A program made the translations under genes and the position numbers. Of a stretch of 43,154 nt of DNA, positions 14,357 to 22,503 are shown in pieces (within the stretch, counting starts at the first letter, position 1; each line of letters begins with the position of its first letter). A model generated the notes under the pieces. The model was not told the DNA's origin. It saw nothing but the letters and a program-made list of their open reading frames with translations, and ran no database searches. The DNA is from Actinomycetota bacterium (lineage in GTDB: Bacteria > Actinomycetota > Thermoleophilia > Gaiellales > Gaiellaceae), in the NCBI GenBank assembly GCA_003134505.1, contig PLBK01000054.1, forward strand, positions 1 to 43,154, written 5' to 3'.

Positions 14357-16090
14357 TCAGCCCGCGACGGCGCAGGTCGAGTCGGCTCGCTCGTACATCA
14401 GGTAGTTGTAGTGCGACGAGATCAGGCGGTACGTGGGCGGGCGCACGAGCCGTGCTAGCGGCGTGTCCTGCCGGTAGTGCTCGATCCGCCCCGATCGGCG
14501 CGTGTCGAACGGGATGCGCGTGACCATCACGGCGATGTCCGGGAGCCCCTGCTTGCTCCAGTAGCGCAGGAAGGTCCGCTGGTAGGCGCGTGTCTTCTTC
14601 GTGCCGGTGAGGGTGGCGATCCAGGCGCTGTTCGTGTCCGGCTTCGCGTCCGTCAGCAGGTAGCCAGCCGGGAAGTCCTTGAAGAAGACGATCGTGCAAC
14701 GCGGGCCGATGCGCGCCAGGTCGCGCTCGAACTGCTCCAGGAACAGCTTCTTGTTCAGGCTCGTCCTGATGCCGGCATAGGCGCCGCCGCTGACGGCCGC
14801 GGACAGGTCCGAGAACGGCCCGTCGCGGTAGACCTGTCCGCCCATGACGACGAGCAGTGCCGGGACGAGCACGGCGGGCCACACGACGGGTCGTGGTCGC
14901 GAGCGCGCCGAGCGGGAATCCTCGAACGACCAGAGCAGGAAGGCCGTGGTCACGAACACGGCCGGGAAGAAGCCGATGCCGAAGTTGACGCCGCCGTTCG
15001 TGCTCGAGTACCCGGTCATGAGCCCGCCGGCGAAGGCCGGGAGCCACACCGCGACGAACAGCCTGCGGGCGGCGGGCCGCTGCCAGACGAGCGCGAGCAA
15101 CGGCAACGCCAGCGCGCCGTAGTGCGACGCGTACTCGAGCGTCGCCGTGTACGGCGGCGAGTCGAACGAGTGGTAGAGCGACCCCGGCAGGACGAGCAGG
15201 GGCAACGGCAGGAGCAGGAGCGGAGCCAGGCGGCGGCGGGAGCGCCAGACGAGCCCGAGCAGGGCGAGCACCGGGAAGAGGACGTACCAGAAGTGCAGTG
15301 TCGTCCACTGGTGGTGGAGGACGTCGACGAGCTTCCCGGCGCTGCCCGAGTGCCCGAGGTAGTCGGACGAGCGCCGGTAGCCCGCGGTGACCTGGTGCAG
15401 GCCGGCGAGGGCGACGACGGTCCCCATCGCCACCCCGGCCGCGGCGACCGCGGGCACGCCGAAGCCGAGGATCTCCCGCCTCCAGCGCTGCCGCGCGAGA
15501 CCGAGCCGGAGCAGGAAGCAGACGGCAACGGCGACGGCGAGCGACGGGTACGCGAACACCGCGAGGCCGTGGCAGAGCCCGCCCAGGACGAGCCACGCGA
15601 GGCTCGACTCGCGCTCGAGCGACAGGTAGCCGAGCAGGCAGCCCGCCGTGAACAGCCCGCCGCCGAGCGTGTTGTAGCTCAGGCTGTGGATGTCGAACGG
15701 GACGAAGGCGACGGCGCAGATCGCAAGCAGGAGCGCCGCCGCACCGCTCCGCAGGACGCCGCGCAGCGCCACGAAGACCGTGCCGCCGACGAGCAGCGAG
15801 AACACGAACTGCAGGTGCCGGACGAAGAGCACGACGCCGTCCACGCCGACGAGCGCGTGGTAGATGCGCACCAACGGCGAGACGAGCAGCCCCGCCTGCT
15901 GAGCGACCGTCGTCTCGTCGACGAACGGCCTGGCGCCGAGCGCGAAGCGGTAGGGGAGGACGACGTAGAACGACTCGTCGGTGAGGTCGACGCCGAACCA
16001 GATCCGGAAGTAGGTGATGCCGACGACGGCGAGGGCGGCCGCGACGGCGAAAGCCCTGGCGGCATCGACCCGCGGGAAGGTGCGGTTCAG
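14357..16090 (-). CDS. GT-C type multi-pass membrane protein, paralogue 2 (probable CTG start)
   Basis: This protein parallels the preceding gene along its length: VVGITYFRIWFGVDLTDESFYVV, GARPFVDETTVAQQ, SLSYNTLGGGLFTAGCLLG, NGGVNFGIGFFPAVFV, and RCTIVFFKDFPAGYLLTDAKPDTNSAW. The first helix starts almost at the end of serS and no ATG, GTG or TTG occurs in this frame before the helix. The best candidate is CTG 16088-16090, which overlaps the serS stop as CTGA and would give 577 residues by translational coupling. Function as for paralogue 1: a membrane glycosyltransferase of the PMT/ArnT type is inferred from topology and the acidic first loop. Confidence 0.82.
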   Translation of the reverse strand: MNRTFPRVDAARAFAVAAALAVVGITYFRIWFGVDLTDESFYVVLPYRFALGARPFVDETTVAQQAGLLVSPLVRIYHALVGVDGVVLFVRHLQFVFSLLVGGTVFVALRGVLRSGAAALLLAICAVAFVPFDIHSLSYNTLGGGLFTAGCLLGYLSLERESSLAWLVLGGLCHGLAVFAYPSLAVAVAVCFLLRLGLARQRWRREILGFGVPAVAAAGVAMGTVVALAGLHQVTAGYRRSSDYLGHSGSAGKLVDVLHHQWTTLHFWYVLFPVLALLGLVWRSRRRLAPLLLLPLPLLVLPGSLYHSFDSPPYTATLEYASHYGALALPLLALVWQRPAARRLFVAVWLPAFAGGLMTGYSSTNGGVNFGIGFFPAVFVTTAFLLWSFEDSRSARSRPRPVVWPAVLVPALLVVMGGQVYRDGPFSDLSAAVSGGAYAGIRTSLNKKLFLEQFERDLARIGPRCTIVFFKDFPAGYLLTDAKPDTNSAWIATLTGTKKTRAYQRTFLRYWSKQGLPDIAVMVTRIPFDTRRSGRIEHYRQDTPLARLVRPPTYRLISSHYNYLMYERADSTCAVAG

Positions 16091-17325
16091 CCGGCGGCCC
16101 CGACGCGCGTGGGAGCGCCGAAGCGCTCGAGCACCGGCGGCACGGCGATCGAGCCGTCCTCCTGCTGGAAGTTCTCGATGATCGCGACCAGCGAGCGTGC
16201 GGTGATCGCCGTCCCGTTCAGCGTGTGGACGAGGTCGGGGCCGCGCTCGCCGGTGCGGAAGCGGATCTTGAGCCGGCGCGCCTGGTAGTCGGTCGTGTTC
16301 GAGGTCGACGTGATCTCGCGGTAGCGCTGCTGGCCCGGGAACCACGCCTCGATGTCGTACTTCTTCGCGGCCGAGGGGCCGAGGTCGCCGGCTGCCACGT
16401 TGACGACCCGGTAGGGGATGCCGAGCTCCTGCACGAGCTCCTCCTCGACCGAGAGCAGGTACTCGTGCTCGTCGCGCGAGCTCTCGGGCCGCGTGTACGA
16501 GAACATCTCGACCTTGTCGAACTGGTGGACGCGGAAGATGCCGCGTGTGTCCTTGCCGGCGGCGCCGGCCTCGCGGCGGAAGCAGGTCGAGTAGCCCGCG
16601 TAGCGGAGCGGCAGGTCGTCCGCGGCGAGGATCTCCTCCATGTGCAACCCCGCCAGGGCGACCTCGGACGTGCCCGTGAGATAGAGCTCGTCGCGCTCGA
16701 TGTAGTAGAGGTTGACGTCGTCCGTCGGCAGGAAGCCGGTGCCGTACATCGCCTTCTCGCGCACGAGCACGGGCGGCAGCACGGGCACGAAGCCGCGCGC
16801 TACGAGCCGGTCGAGCGCGAAGCGATAGAGCGCGAGCTCGAGCAGCGCTGCGTCGCCCATGCGGTAGACGAACCGCGAGCCGGACACGTTGGCGCCGCGC
16901 TCCTGGTCGTACCAGCCGAGGCCGGCGCCGATGTCGAGGTGGTCGCGAGGCTCGAAGCCGAAGTCGGCGGGCTCGCCCCAGCGGCGTATCTCCTCGGCGT
17001 CTCCTTCGTCCCAGCCGTCGGGGGCGGAGGCGTCGGGCGGATTGGGGACGCGGTCCCAGAAGTGCTGCATGCTCGCCTCCGCCCGGTCGAGCTGGTCCTC
17101 GAGGCTCTTCAGCTCGCCCTTGATCCGCGTCAGCTCCTCGAGCTGCTCGGGCGTCGGCTTGCCCTTGAGCTTGGTTCGCGCCCGGAGCTCGTCGACCTGC
17201 GTCTGGAGCTGCCGCCACTCCTCGTCGGCGCGGATCAGCTCGTCGAAGAGCTGCTCGCCGCCCTTGCGGGCCACGGCCGCCCGGACGACATCGGGATGCG
17301 CGCGCGCTGCCTTGAGGTCGATCAC
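16087..17325 (-). CDS. serS: Serine--tRNA ligase
   Basis: GTG 17325 gives the expected N-terminus VIDLKAARAHPDVVRAAV; 412 residues is the usual size. An N-terminal coiled-coil arm (residues about 30-95, rich in E, L, K, R) binds the long variable arm of tRNA-Ser; the class II catalytic core follows, with TGTSEVALAGLH, motif 2 (CFRREAGAAGKDTRGIFRVHQF split around residues 250-275) and motif 3 (NGTAITARSLVAIIEN). It charges tRNA-Ser in the cytoplasm. The gene is preceded by a 117-base leader containing two copies of a 17-mer operator-like sequence. The GT-C paralogue 2 gene overlaps its stop codon. Confidence 0.96.
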   Translation of the reverse strand: MIDLKAARAHPDVVRAAVARKGGEQLFDELIRADEEWRQLQTQVDELRARTKLKGKPTPEQLEELTRIKGELKSLEDQLDRAEASMQHFWDRVPNPPDASAPDGWDEGDAEEIRRWGEPADFGFEPRDHLDIGAGLGWYDQERGANVSGSRFVYRMGDAALLELALYRFALDRLVARGFVPVLPPVLVREKAMYGTGFLPTDDVNLYYIERDELYLTGTSEVALAGLHMEEILAADDLPLRYAGYSTCFRREAGAAGKDTRGIFRVHQFDKVEMFSYTRPESSRDEHEYLLSVEEELVQELGIPYRVVNVAAGDLGPSAAKKYDIEAWFPGQQRYREITSTSNTTDYQARRLKIRFRTGERGPDLVHTLNGTAITARSLVAIIENFQQEDGSIAVPPVLERFGAPTRVGAAG

Positions 17326-17352
17326 CGAGGTGAGTCTAAGCCGATTGATCCC

Positions 17353-17369
17353 TTGCAACAGACTGTTAC
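17353..17369. promoter_or_regulatory. Operator-like 17-mer upstream of serS, copy 1
   Basis: TTGCAACAGACTGTTAC contains the inverted repeat AACAG-A-CTGTT. It lies 28 bases upstream of the serS start, a place where a bound protein would affect transcription. Confidence 0.5.
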
Positions 17370-17429
17370 AAGAACCTCCGAAGGCCTGGTTCGACGGGTC
17401 GGCATGGTAACCGCGCCGCGGACCGCGCC

Positions 17430-17446
17430 TTGCAACAGTCTGTTAC
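17430..17446. promoter_or_regulatory. Operator-like 17-mer upstream of serS, copy 2
   Basis: TTGCAACAGTCTGTTAC is identical to copy 1 except for the central base of the inverted repeat. It sits 77 bases away, over the stop codon of the HAD gene. Confidence 0.5.
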
Positions 17447-18282
17447 TTGGCGGCGGACGCGGCCAGATGGGCCTCGATCACCTGCGCTACGCCTTCCTCG
17501 TCCACCGACGGGCAGACGAAGTCGGCGACGGACAGCACCCTGGGGTGGGCGTTCGCGACGGCGACGCCGAAGCCGGCCCACTCGAGCAGCTCGACGTCGT
17601 TCTCGCCGTCTCCGAACGACACCGCCTGCTCGCGCGAGAACCCGAGCAGCCCGGCGGCGAAGTCGAGCCCCGAGCCCTTGTTGACCGACGGGCTCGCGAA
17701 CTCGAGGAAGTGGGGAAGCGACTTCGAGATGTACAGGCGGCCGTCGAAGCGCGCCTTCATCTCCACCTCGAGGCCGTCGAGGGCGTGCGGGTCGCCGACG
17801 GCGACGAGCTTCGTCGGCGCCTTCGGGAGCCAGTCGAGGAGATCGCCGACGACGTGGACGGTCAGGTGCTGGAAGCCGGCGTACGCGTCCGACTCCGGGG
17901 TTTCGCGGGCGACGTAGAGCTCGTCGTCGACGTAGGCGAGGATCGTGTAGCCGAGCGCGTCGACCGCTCCGATCACCTCGCGGGCCTCCGGCTCCGGCAT
18001 CGGCACGTAACGCAGGAACTCGCCCGTAGCCGGGTCGGCCACGACAGCGCCCTGGTAGCAGACGACCGGATCGGTGATCCCGGCCGCAAGCGCGTACCGC
18101 CGCACGGACTGGAACATGCGGCCGGTCACGATCAAGACGTGGATGTTCGCCGCGCGAGCCGCCGCGATCGCCGCGAGCGTCCGCGGCCGGAGCACTGCGT
18201 CCTCGCCGATCAGCGTCCGGTCGAGGTCGCACGCGAACGCGCGAACGTCGCGCGGAAAGCCGCTCGGAAGCGCGAGCGTCAG
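17443..18282 (-). CDS. HAD-superfamily hydrolase, Cof type (probable CTG start)
   Basis: The Cof/IIB-type HAD phosphatase is evident: motif I FACDLDRTL (nucleophile Asp, acid/base Asp) around 18213-18238, motif II VLIVTGR, a C2 cap, motif III lysine in KGSGLDFA, and motif IV FGDGENDVELLEWAG with VAVANAHP. The first normal start, GTG 18195, would delete motif I, so translation must begin upstream; the only plausible codon is CTG 18280-18282, overlapping the cytochrome c stop as CTGA, giving 279 residues. Enzymes of this type dephosphorylate sugar phosphates or flavin/pyridoxal precursors; the substrate is not predictable. Confidence 0.85.
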   Translation of the reverse strand: MTLALPSGFPRDVRAFACDLDRTLIGEDAVLRPRTLAAIAAARAANIHVLIVTGRMFQSVRRYALAAGITDPVVCYQGAVVADPATGEFLRYVPMPEPEAREVIGAVDALGYTILAYVDDELYVARETPESDAYAGFQHLTVHVVGDLLDWLPKAPTKLVAVGDPHALDGLEVEMKARFDGRLYISKSLPHFLEFASPSVNKGSGLDFAAGLLGFSREQAVSFGDGENDVELLEWAGFGVAVANAHPRVLSVADFVCPSVDEEGVAQVIEAHLAASAAK

Positions 18283-18725
18283 GGCTTCTGGGTCAGGAAC
18301 GCGACCAGGTCCGCGAGGTCCTGCGGCTTGATCGACGTGCCGAAGGTCGTCGGCATCACGTTCGTCGGGAAGCCGGGCGGCACGTAGAGCGGGGGCGGCG
18401 AGGTGATCGCCGACTGCACGAAGTCGGCCAGCGGCTGGTTCGCCTTCTTCGCATAGGCGGTCAGATTGTCGAGATCGGGGCCGACCTTCCCGTTCGTGCC
18501 GGCCGGCCCATACGTGTGGCAGCTGCCGCAGGCGTTGGCTGCGAAGACGGCCTTGCCGCTGACGGGGTCGCCCTTGGCCACGGTCGGCGTCGTCTGCACC
18601 GGCACGCTCCCCTGAACCGTCTGCGGCGTGGGCGAGGCGACACCCTGCGAGCCGCAGCCCGCGGCGAGGCCCGCGACGAGGAGTGCCGCTGCCGAGGCGG
18701 CGAGTGAAACGTTGCGGCGGCGCAT
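18279..18725 (-). CDS. Lipoprotein mono-haem cytochrome c
   Basis: ATG 18725 (TTG 18734 also possible) yields 148 residues. A lipoprotein signal ends in LAAGC (lipid on Cys24), then a Thr/Pro/Val-rich linker, and a class I cytochrome c domain with the haem site CGSCH (residues 66-70) and a probable axial methionine in TNVMPTTFG (Met124), closing with the helix PQDLADLVAFLTQ. Membrane-tethered outside the cytoplasm, it would carry electrons to or from a respiratory enzyme; no oxidase genes are nearby. Its stop overlaps the start of the HAD gene. Confidence 0.92.
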   Translation of the reverse strand: MRRRNVSLAASAAALLVAGLAAGCGSQGVASPTPQTVQGSVPVQTTPTVAKGDPVSGKAVFAANACGSCHTYGPAGTNGKVGPDLDNLTAYAKKANQPLADFVQSAITSPPPLYVPPGFPTNVMPTTFGTSIKPQDLADLVAFLTQKP

Positions 18726-18765
18726 CGGGCGCAACTCTACTAACCCGGGTGGCGGGCGGAGAAAC

Positions 18766-20355
18766 CTACGCGCAGGCCTTCGGCTTGCCGCCCGCCATCT
18801 CCGTGAGCACGCCGGCCGGATCGACCTCGAAGGTCATCTTGGCGAGCCCCGCCCGCGGCATCTTCAGCCGGATCATCCGGTCCTTCCCCTGCGAGACGCA
18901 GCCGACGGACGTGTGCCAGTACGGCGTGTACCGGATGGCGACGCGGTACGTCCCCGGTCTGTCGATGCGCAGGGTCATGCCTTCCTCGCGCATGGACACG
19001 ACACGCGACGGCCCGGGCCCGGTCACGATCGGTCGCGGGGATGGCACCTCGTAGATCGTCAACGTCGGGCTCACGAGCACGATGCGCAGCGGCAGGCGTC
19101 CGCTCTTCAGCAGCCGACTCTCGGCCTCGGCGCTGTAGTCGGGTGGAACGTTCGCGAGCACGACGTAGCGAACCCCGAGCCCGCGGAGCCAGGAGAGGTA
19201 CGTGCTCGGGCCGAGATGGCCGTAGAGGAGCGCGTTCTGCGGGAAGTCGTCCTGCCGGTACCAGCCGCGGGCGAGCGGGATGCGCGCTCGAGGCAGGTAG
19301 TAGGCGGGCCAGTGGCCGCTCGTGTCGACGGCCTCGACGCGGTAGGACGGCGTCAGGTGCCGGTGGAGGTAGGTGACCGCGGGGGCCCAGAACGCCGCCC
19401 GGGCGGCCGGGTCGTCGCTGGCGAGGGCGAAGCTGGATGCGAGCGGCATCACGTTCCACGAGATGGCGAGCGCCATCGCCACCGCGCCGAGCAGGCGCGG
19501 CCGCCACTCGCGCAGGGCGAGGATCAGCACGGCGATCGGAATCGCGACGTACCGGAGCCGGATGACGTTGTCGCCGCCGAGCGACGACGGGACGAGGAAC
19601 GCCGCGATGCAGGCCAGCCCGTAGACGGGGAACAGGAACCGCAGGATCCGCGTCCGCTCGTCGTCCCAGGTGAGCACGGTGCCGAACGAGCAGAAGACGA
19701 GGGCGGCCGCGAGGTCCCACCCCGAGAACGGAAGGTGCCCGTCGTCCGGGAAGACCCGCCAGAGGACGATCTCGACGAGACCGAGGCTGCCGATGGCGAG
19801 GCCAGCTCCGAGCAGCATCCGGCGATCGGTCCGCCGGCCGACGGCGATTCCCACCAGGATCACCGCGAGCATGAGGAACGCGACCGGGCTCGCGGCCAGC
19901 GTGAGGACGGCCATGGCGGCGAAGAGCCAGAGCCGGCGCCGTTGCAGGGCCAGGATGGCGACGAGCGCGAGCGCGGAGCCGAGCGCGAAGGGGAAGGTGG
20001 CGCGGAGGACGATCCCGGCCCAGACGACGGCGAAGGTCCGGCTCGACCAGCGAGCGGAGGATCCCCACTGGCGCAGGACGACGATGGTGAACGCGAGCGT
20101 CGCGATCGCGACGGTGATCACCGCCAGCAGCCGGATGCCGACCACCGCGGCGAGCGGGTAGTAGAGCAGGCTGTAGGTGATGAAGCTGTAGCGCCCCGCG
20201 TACCAGAAGTTGTTCCAGAGCTCGAACCCGTGCTGGATGTAGATCGCACGCTGGTAGGCGTGTGCGGCGAAGTCCCCGCTCGGCGGGCCGACCCAGACGA
20301 GCAGGGCCGAAAGGATGGCGGCAGCACCGCTCGCCGCGAGCGCTTCCCGGGTCAT
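18766..20355 (-). CDS. Multi-pass membrane protein, GT-C/6-pyruvoyl-tetrahydropterin-synthase-related type
   Basis: ATG 20355 (GTG 20376 is an alternative) begins a 529-residue protein with a first helix (GAAAILSALLVWVG), an external acidic loop GDFAAHAYQRAIYIQHGFELWNNFWYAGRY, about ten further helices to residue 350, and a soluble C-terminal domain ending in a beta-sandwich (YRVAIRYTPYW, FEVDPAGVLTEMAGG). The D-x3-H loop after helix 1 is typical of GT-C fold proteins of this kind, often annotated as PTPS-related membrane proteins. It probably handles a polyprenyl-linked sugar or lipid at the outer face of the membrane. The specific substrate is unknown. Confidence 0.75.
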   Translation of the reverse strand: MTREALAASGAAAILSALLVWVGPPSGDFAAHAYQRAIYIQHGFELWNNFWYAGRYSFITYSLLYYPLAAVVGIRLLAVITVAIATLAFTIVVLRQWGSSARWSSRTFAVVWAGIVLRATFPFALGSALALVAILALQRRRLWLFAAMAVLTLAASPVAFLMLAVILVGIAVGRRTDRRMLLGAGLAIGSLGLVEIVLWRVFPDDGHLPFSGWDLAAALVFCSFGTVLTWDDERTRILRFLFPVYGLACIAAFLVPSSLGGDNVIRLRYVAIPIAVLILALREWRPRLLGAVAMALAISWNVMPLASSFALASDDPAARAAFWAPAVTYLHRHLTPSYRVEAVDTSGHWPAYYLPRARIPLARGWYRQDDFPQNALLYGHLGPSTYLSWLRGLGVRYVVLANVPPDYSAEAESRLLKSGRLPLRIVLVSPTLTIYEVPSPRPIVTGPGPSRVVSMREEGMTLRIDRPGTYRVAIRYTPYWHTSVGCVSQGKDRMIRLKMPRAGLAKMTFEVDPAGVLTEMAGGKPKACA

Positions 20356-20431
20356 CCACGATCCCCGAAGCGTCACGCCCGGGACGCTATCGCGCCGGGT
20401 CGTTCCGTGCGGCCAAGCTAGCCGGCTGGGC

Positions 20432-20731
20432 CTAGCCGAACGGGCGGAACGCGAGGTAGTAGCCGAGCCCGGCGGCGAGGAGGGTCGCCGCGCCGGCGGC
20501 GATTCCCAGGAAGGCGGCGAACATGCCCCGCTGCATCGCCGAGAGGATGCCCCGCTCGTGCGGCAGCGCCTCGAGGGCGAGAGCATAGACGAGCACGGCG
20601 GAGGCGCCGATCAGGAGCCCGCCGACCCACGTCCCTCGCTGCGTCCCGCCCCAGATCGTCCACGCGAGCACGGCCGAGACCGCCGTCGTCGCCGGCAGCA
20701 TCCAGGTCCAGTACGGAAGCCGGTGGTTCAC
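20432..20731 (-). CDS. Small three-helix membrane protein
   Basis: From GTG 20731 (GTG 20737 is also possible) the product has 99 residues with three hydrophobic spans (WMLPATTAVSAVLAWTIWGG, WVGGLLIGASAVLVYALALEAL, MFAAFLGIAAGAATLLAAGLGYYLAF). I do not recognise the family. It lies 26 bases after the end of the flippase-like gene in the same direction and likely shares its transcript. Confidence 0.65.
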   Translation of the reverse strand: MNHRLPYWTWMLPATTAVSAVLAWTIWGGTQRGTWVGGLLIGASAVLVYALALEALPHERGILSAMQRGMFAAFLGIAAGAATLLAAGLGYYLAFRPFG

Positions 20732-20757
20732 GAGCACCTGCTCGGAGTGTAGGACGG

Positions 20758-21738
20758 TCAGCGGGCGACGGCTATCAAACGCCCGCGTGCTTCCCAGGCG
20801 CTCGCCAGCAGCACGACCACGGCGCCCGTGAGCACGATCAGTCCCTGCGCGGCGACGGCGAAGGCGACGGCGCTCGGCGCCCCGACGCCCGCGACGACCA
20901 GGATCGCCGCGCCCGCGCCGGCCTGGGTCGCCTGCCCCGCCGGAGCCACCGGCAGCGCGGCCGATGCGGCGGAGGCGCAGAGGAAGAGGAGTGCAAGCAC
21001 GAACGACGCCTCGAGGCCGAGCGCGAGGAAGAGCACGTAGAGCGCAGCCGCCCTCAGGCTCCAGGAGCCTGCGATGAAGAGCCACGCCTTCGCCGCTTCG
21101 CGCGTCCCGGCCGAGTGGGAGGCCAGCCAGCGCACGATCCGGAAGCGGGCCAGGCGGCGGCTCCGCTCGAGCCGCGGCATGGCGATCACGATCGCCGCCG
21201 AGCCGATGCCGGCCGCGGCGACGACGGCGATCCCGGCGCGCGGCCAGGCGGACATGTCGGTGAGCCCGGCGGCCACGGACGCGAGCGGCGTCAGCGCGGC
21301 GCTGTCGAGGAAGCCGACGAGCACGATCGACAGGCAGATCGCCGGGAAGCCGGCCTTCGAGGTGCGGAACCGGCGCACGACCGTGATCCGGACGATGTCG
21401 TCGAACCGGCCGGGGAGCGCGACGCCCGTCACCGTGGCGGCGCCGGTCGCCGCGGCGAGTGCCGGTGCGCTCGGCCGCACGTCGCGCGCGAACAGCCGTT
21501 TCCACCCGAACGCCTTGGACGCGTACGCGGCGAGGAAGAGCACGGCGGCGGCGGCGACGAGGTACGGGTCGGCGTGCCCGAGCGGCCAGCCGCCCGAGAC
21601 GAAGTGCCGGACGCTGAGCGCCGCGGCAGCGAGGCCGCCCAGGCTCACGCAGGCCGTCAAGGCGATGCGGAGCGGCTTCGAGCGGGAGAGTGCGAGCGCG
21701 CGCTCGAGCGACTGCTGTCTGGGGCGGGGAAGTCTCAC
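20758..21738 (-). CDS. LPG-synthase transmembrane-region / UPF0104-type membrane protein
   Basis: GTG 21738 opens 326 residues with seven to eight helices. The region VTGVALPGRFDDIVRITVVRRF and the later ALPVAPAGQATQAGAGAAILVVAGV are characteristic of the lysylphosphatidylglycerol synthase TM region family (YbhN/AglD-like), membrane proteins implicated in lipid or lipid-linked sugar flipping. There is no aminoacyl-transferase domain. With the GT-C genes downstream it suggests a cell-envelope lipid or glycan module. Confidence 0.82.
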   Translation of the reverse strand: MRLPRPRQQSLERALALSRSKPLRIALTACVSLGGLAAAALSVRHFVSGGWPLGHADPYLVAAAAVLFLAAYASKAFGWKRLFARDVRPSAPALAAATGAATVTGVALPGRFDDIVRITVVRRFRTSKAGFPAICLSIVLVGFLDSAALTPLASVAAGLTDMSAWPRAGIAVVAAAGIGSAAIVIAMPRLERSRRLARFRIVRWLASHSAGTREAAKAWLFIAGSWSLRAAALYVLFLALGLEASFVLALLFLCASAASAALPVAPAGQATQAGAGAAILVVAGVGAPSAVAFAVAAQGLIVLTGAVVVLLASAWEARGRLIAVAR

Positions 21739-21831
21739 GCTGTCGGAAGGACGCGAGCGGGGTCACCCGGGCCCACGGTCAGTATGCCTGTGCGCTCCCG
21801 AGACCTGCCGCAGTGAGTAGCCTCCCGGTCA

Positions 21832-22503
21832 GTGGTCGTCGAGCGCAGCATGGACTCGGGTTGGCTCTCGAACGCCTACCTCGTCTACGACGAGCCGGGC
21901 GGGACGGCCGTGTTCGTCGACTCCGGCGCGCCGCTCGAGCCGCTCCTCCGCGTCGTCGAGCGCGAGCACCTCACGGTCACGCACCTCCTGACGACGCACT
22001 CGCACGGCGATCACGTCGCCGGCGACTCCGAGCTCACGAACCGCTTCGGGATCCCGATCGTGAAGGAGCCGGTTGAGACGGGCGGGCTCTCGATCGATGC
22101 TCTGCCGACGCCCGGCCACTCGGACGACATGCTCGCCTTCGTCGTCAACGGCGAGGCCGTGTTCACCGGGGACACGCTGTTCAAGGACGCGGTCGGAGGC
22201 GGCGACTTCGTGCAGGTGCGCGCGTCGGTGATGGACGTGCTGATGGCGCTGCCGCACGAGCTGCGCGCCTATCCCGGTCACACCGACGAGACCACGATCG
22301 GGCGCGAGTGGGAGCACAACCCCTTCGTCCGCGTCTGGCGCGGCGTCGAGCCCGAGGGCACCGAGCCCTGCCGCGTCGGCGGCGAGGAGGCGACGCTGAT
22401 CGTCTGGTCGCCGGACTACGACGGCAAGGGCAAGGCGTGGGTGCGCCTCGCCGGCGGGCGCGACGCGATCGTCGGCGGCTCGAAGGTGGAACGTCGCTCG
22501 TGA
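21832..22503 (+). CDS. Metallo-beta-lactamase-fold hydrolase (glyoxalase II-like)
   Basis: GTG 21832 gives 223 residues. The metal-binding motif THSHGDH (His56, His58, Asp60, His61), the later histidine in PTPGHSDDM, the bridging Asp in VFTGDTLF and the last His in YPGHTDET are all present, so this is a complete two-metal MBL enzyme of the hydroxyacylglutathione-hydrolase-like group. It probably hydrolyses a thioester or related ester in the cytoplasm. Its TGA overlaps the GTG of the LLM oxidoreductase (GTGA), so the two are coupled. An unusual C-terminal 50 residues (GGEEATLIVWSPDYDGKGKAWVRLAGG) form an added beta-hairpin region. Confidence 0.9.
   Translation: MVVERSMDSGWLSNAYLVYDEPGGTAVFVDSGAPLEPLLRVVEREHLTVTHLLTTHSHGDHVAGDSELTNRFGIPIVKEPVETGGLSIDALPTPGHSDDMLAFVVNGEAVFTGDTLFKDAVGGGDFVQVRASVMDVLMALPHELRAYPGHTDETTIGREWEHNPFVRVWRGVEPEGTEPCRVGGEEATLIVWSPDYDGKGKAWVRLAGGRDAIVGGSKVERRS

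Noticed and set aside
17326..17442. T-box riboswitch upstream of serS
   Set aside because: No T-box sequence or specifier stem is visible in the short leader; only the two 17-mers stand out.
18195..18195. HAD start at GTG 18195
   Set aside because: This start would remove the nucleophile motif DLDRTL encoded just upstream in the same frame.
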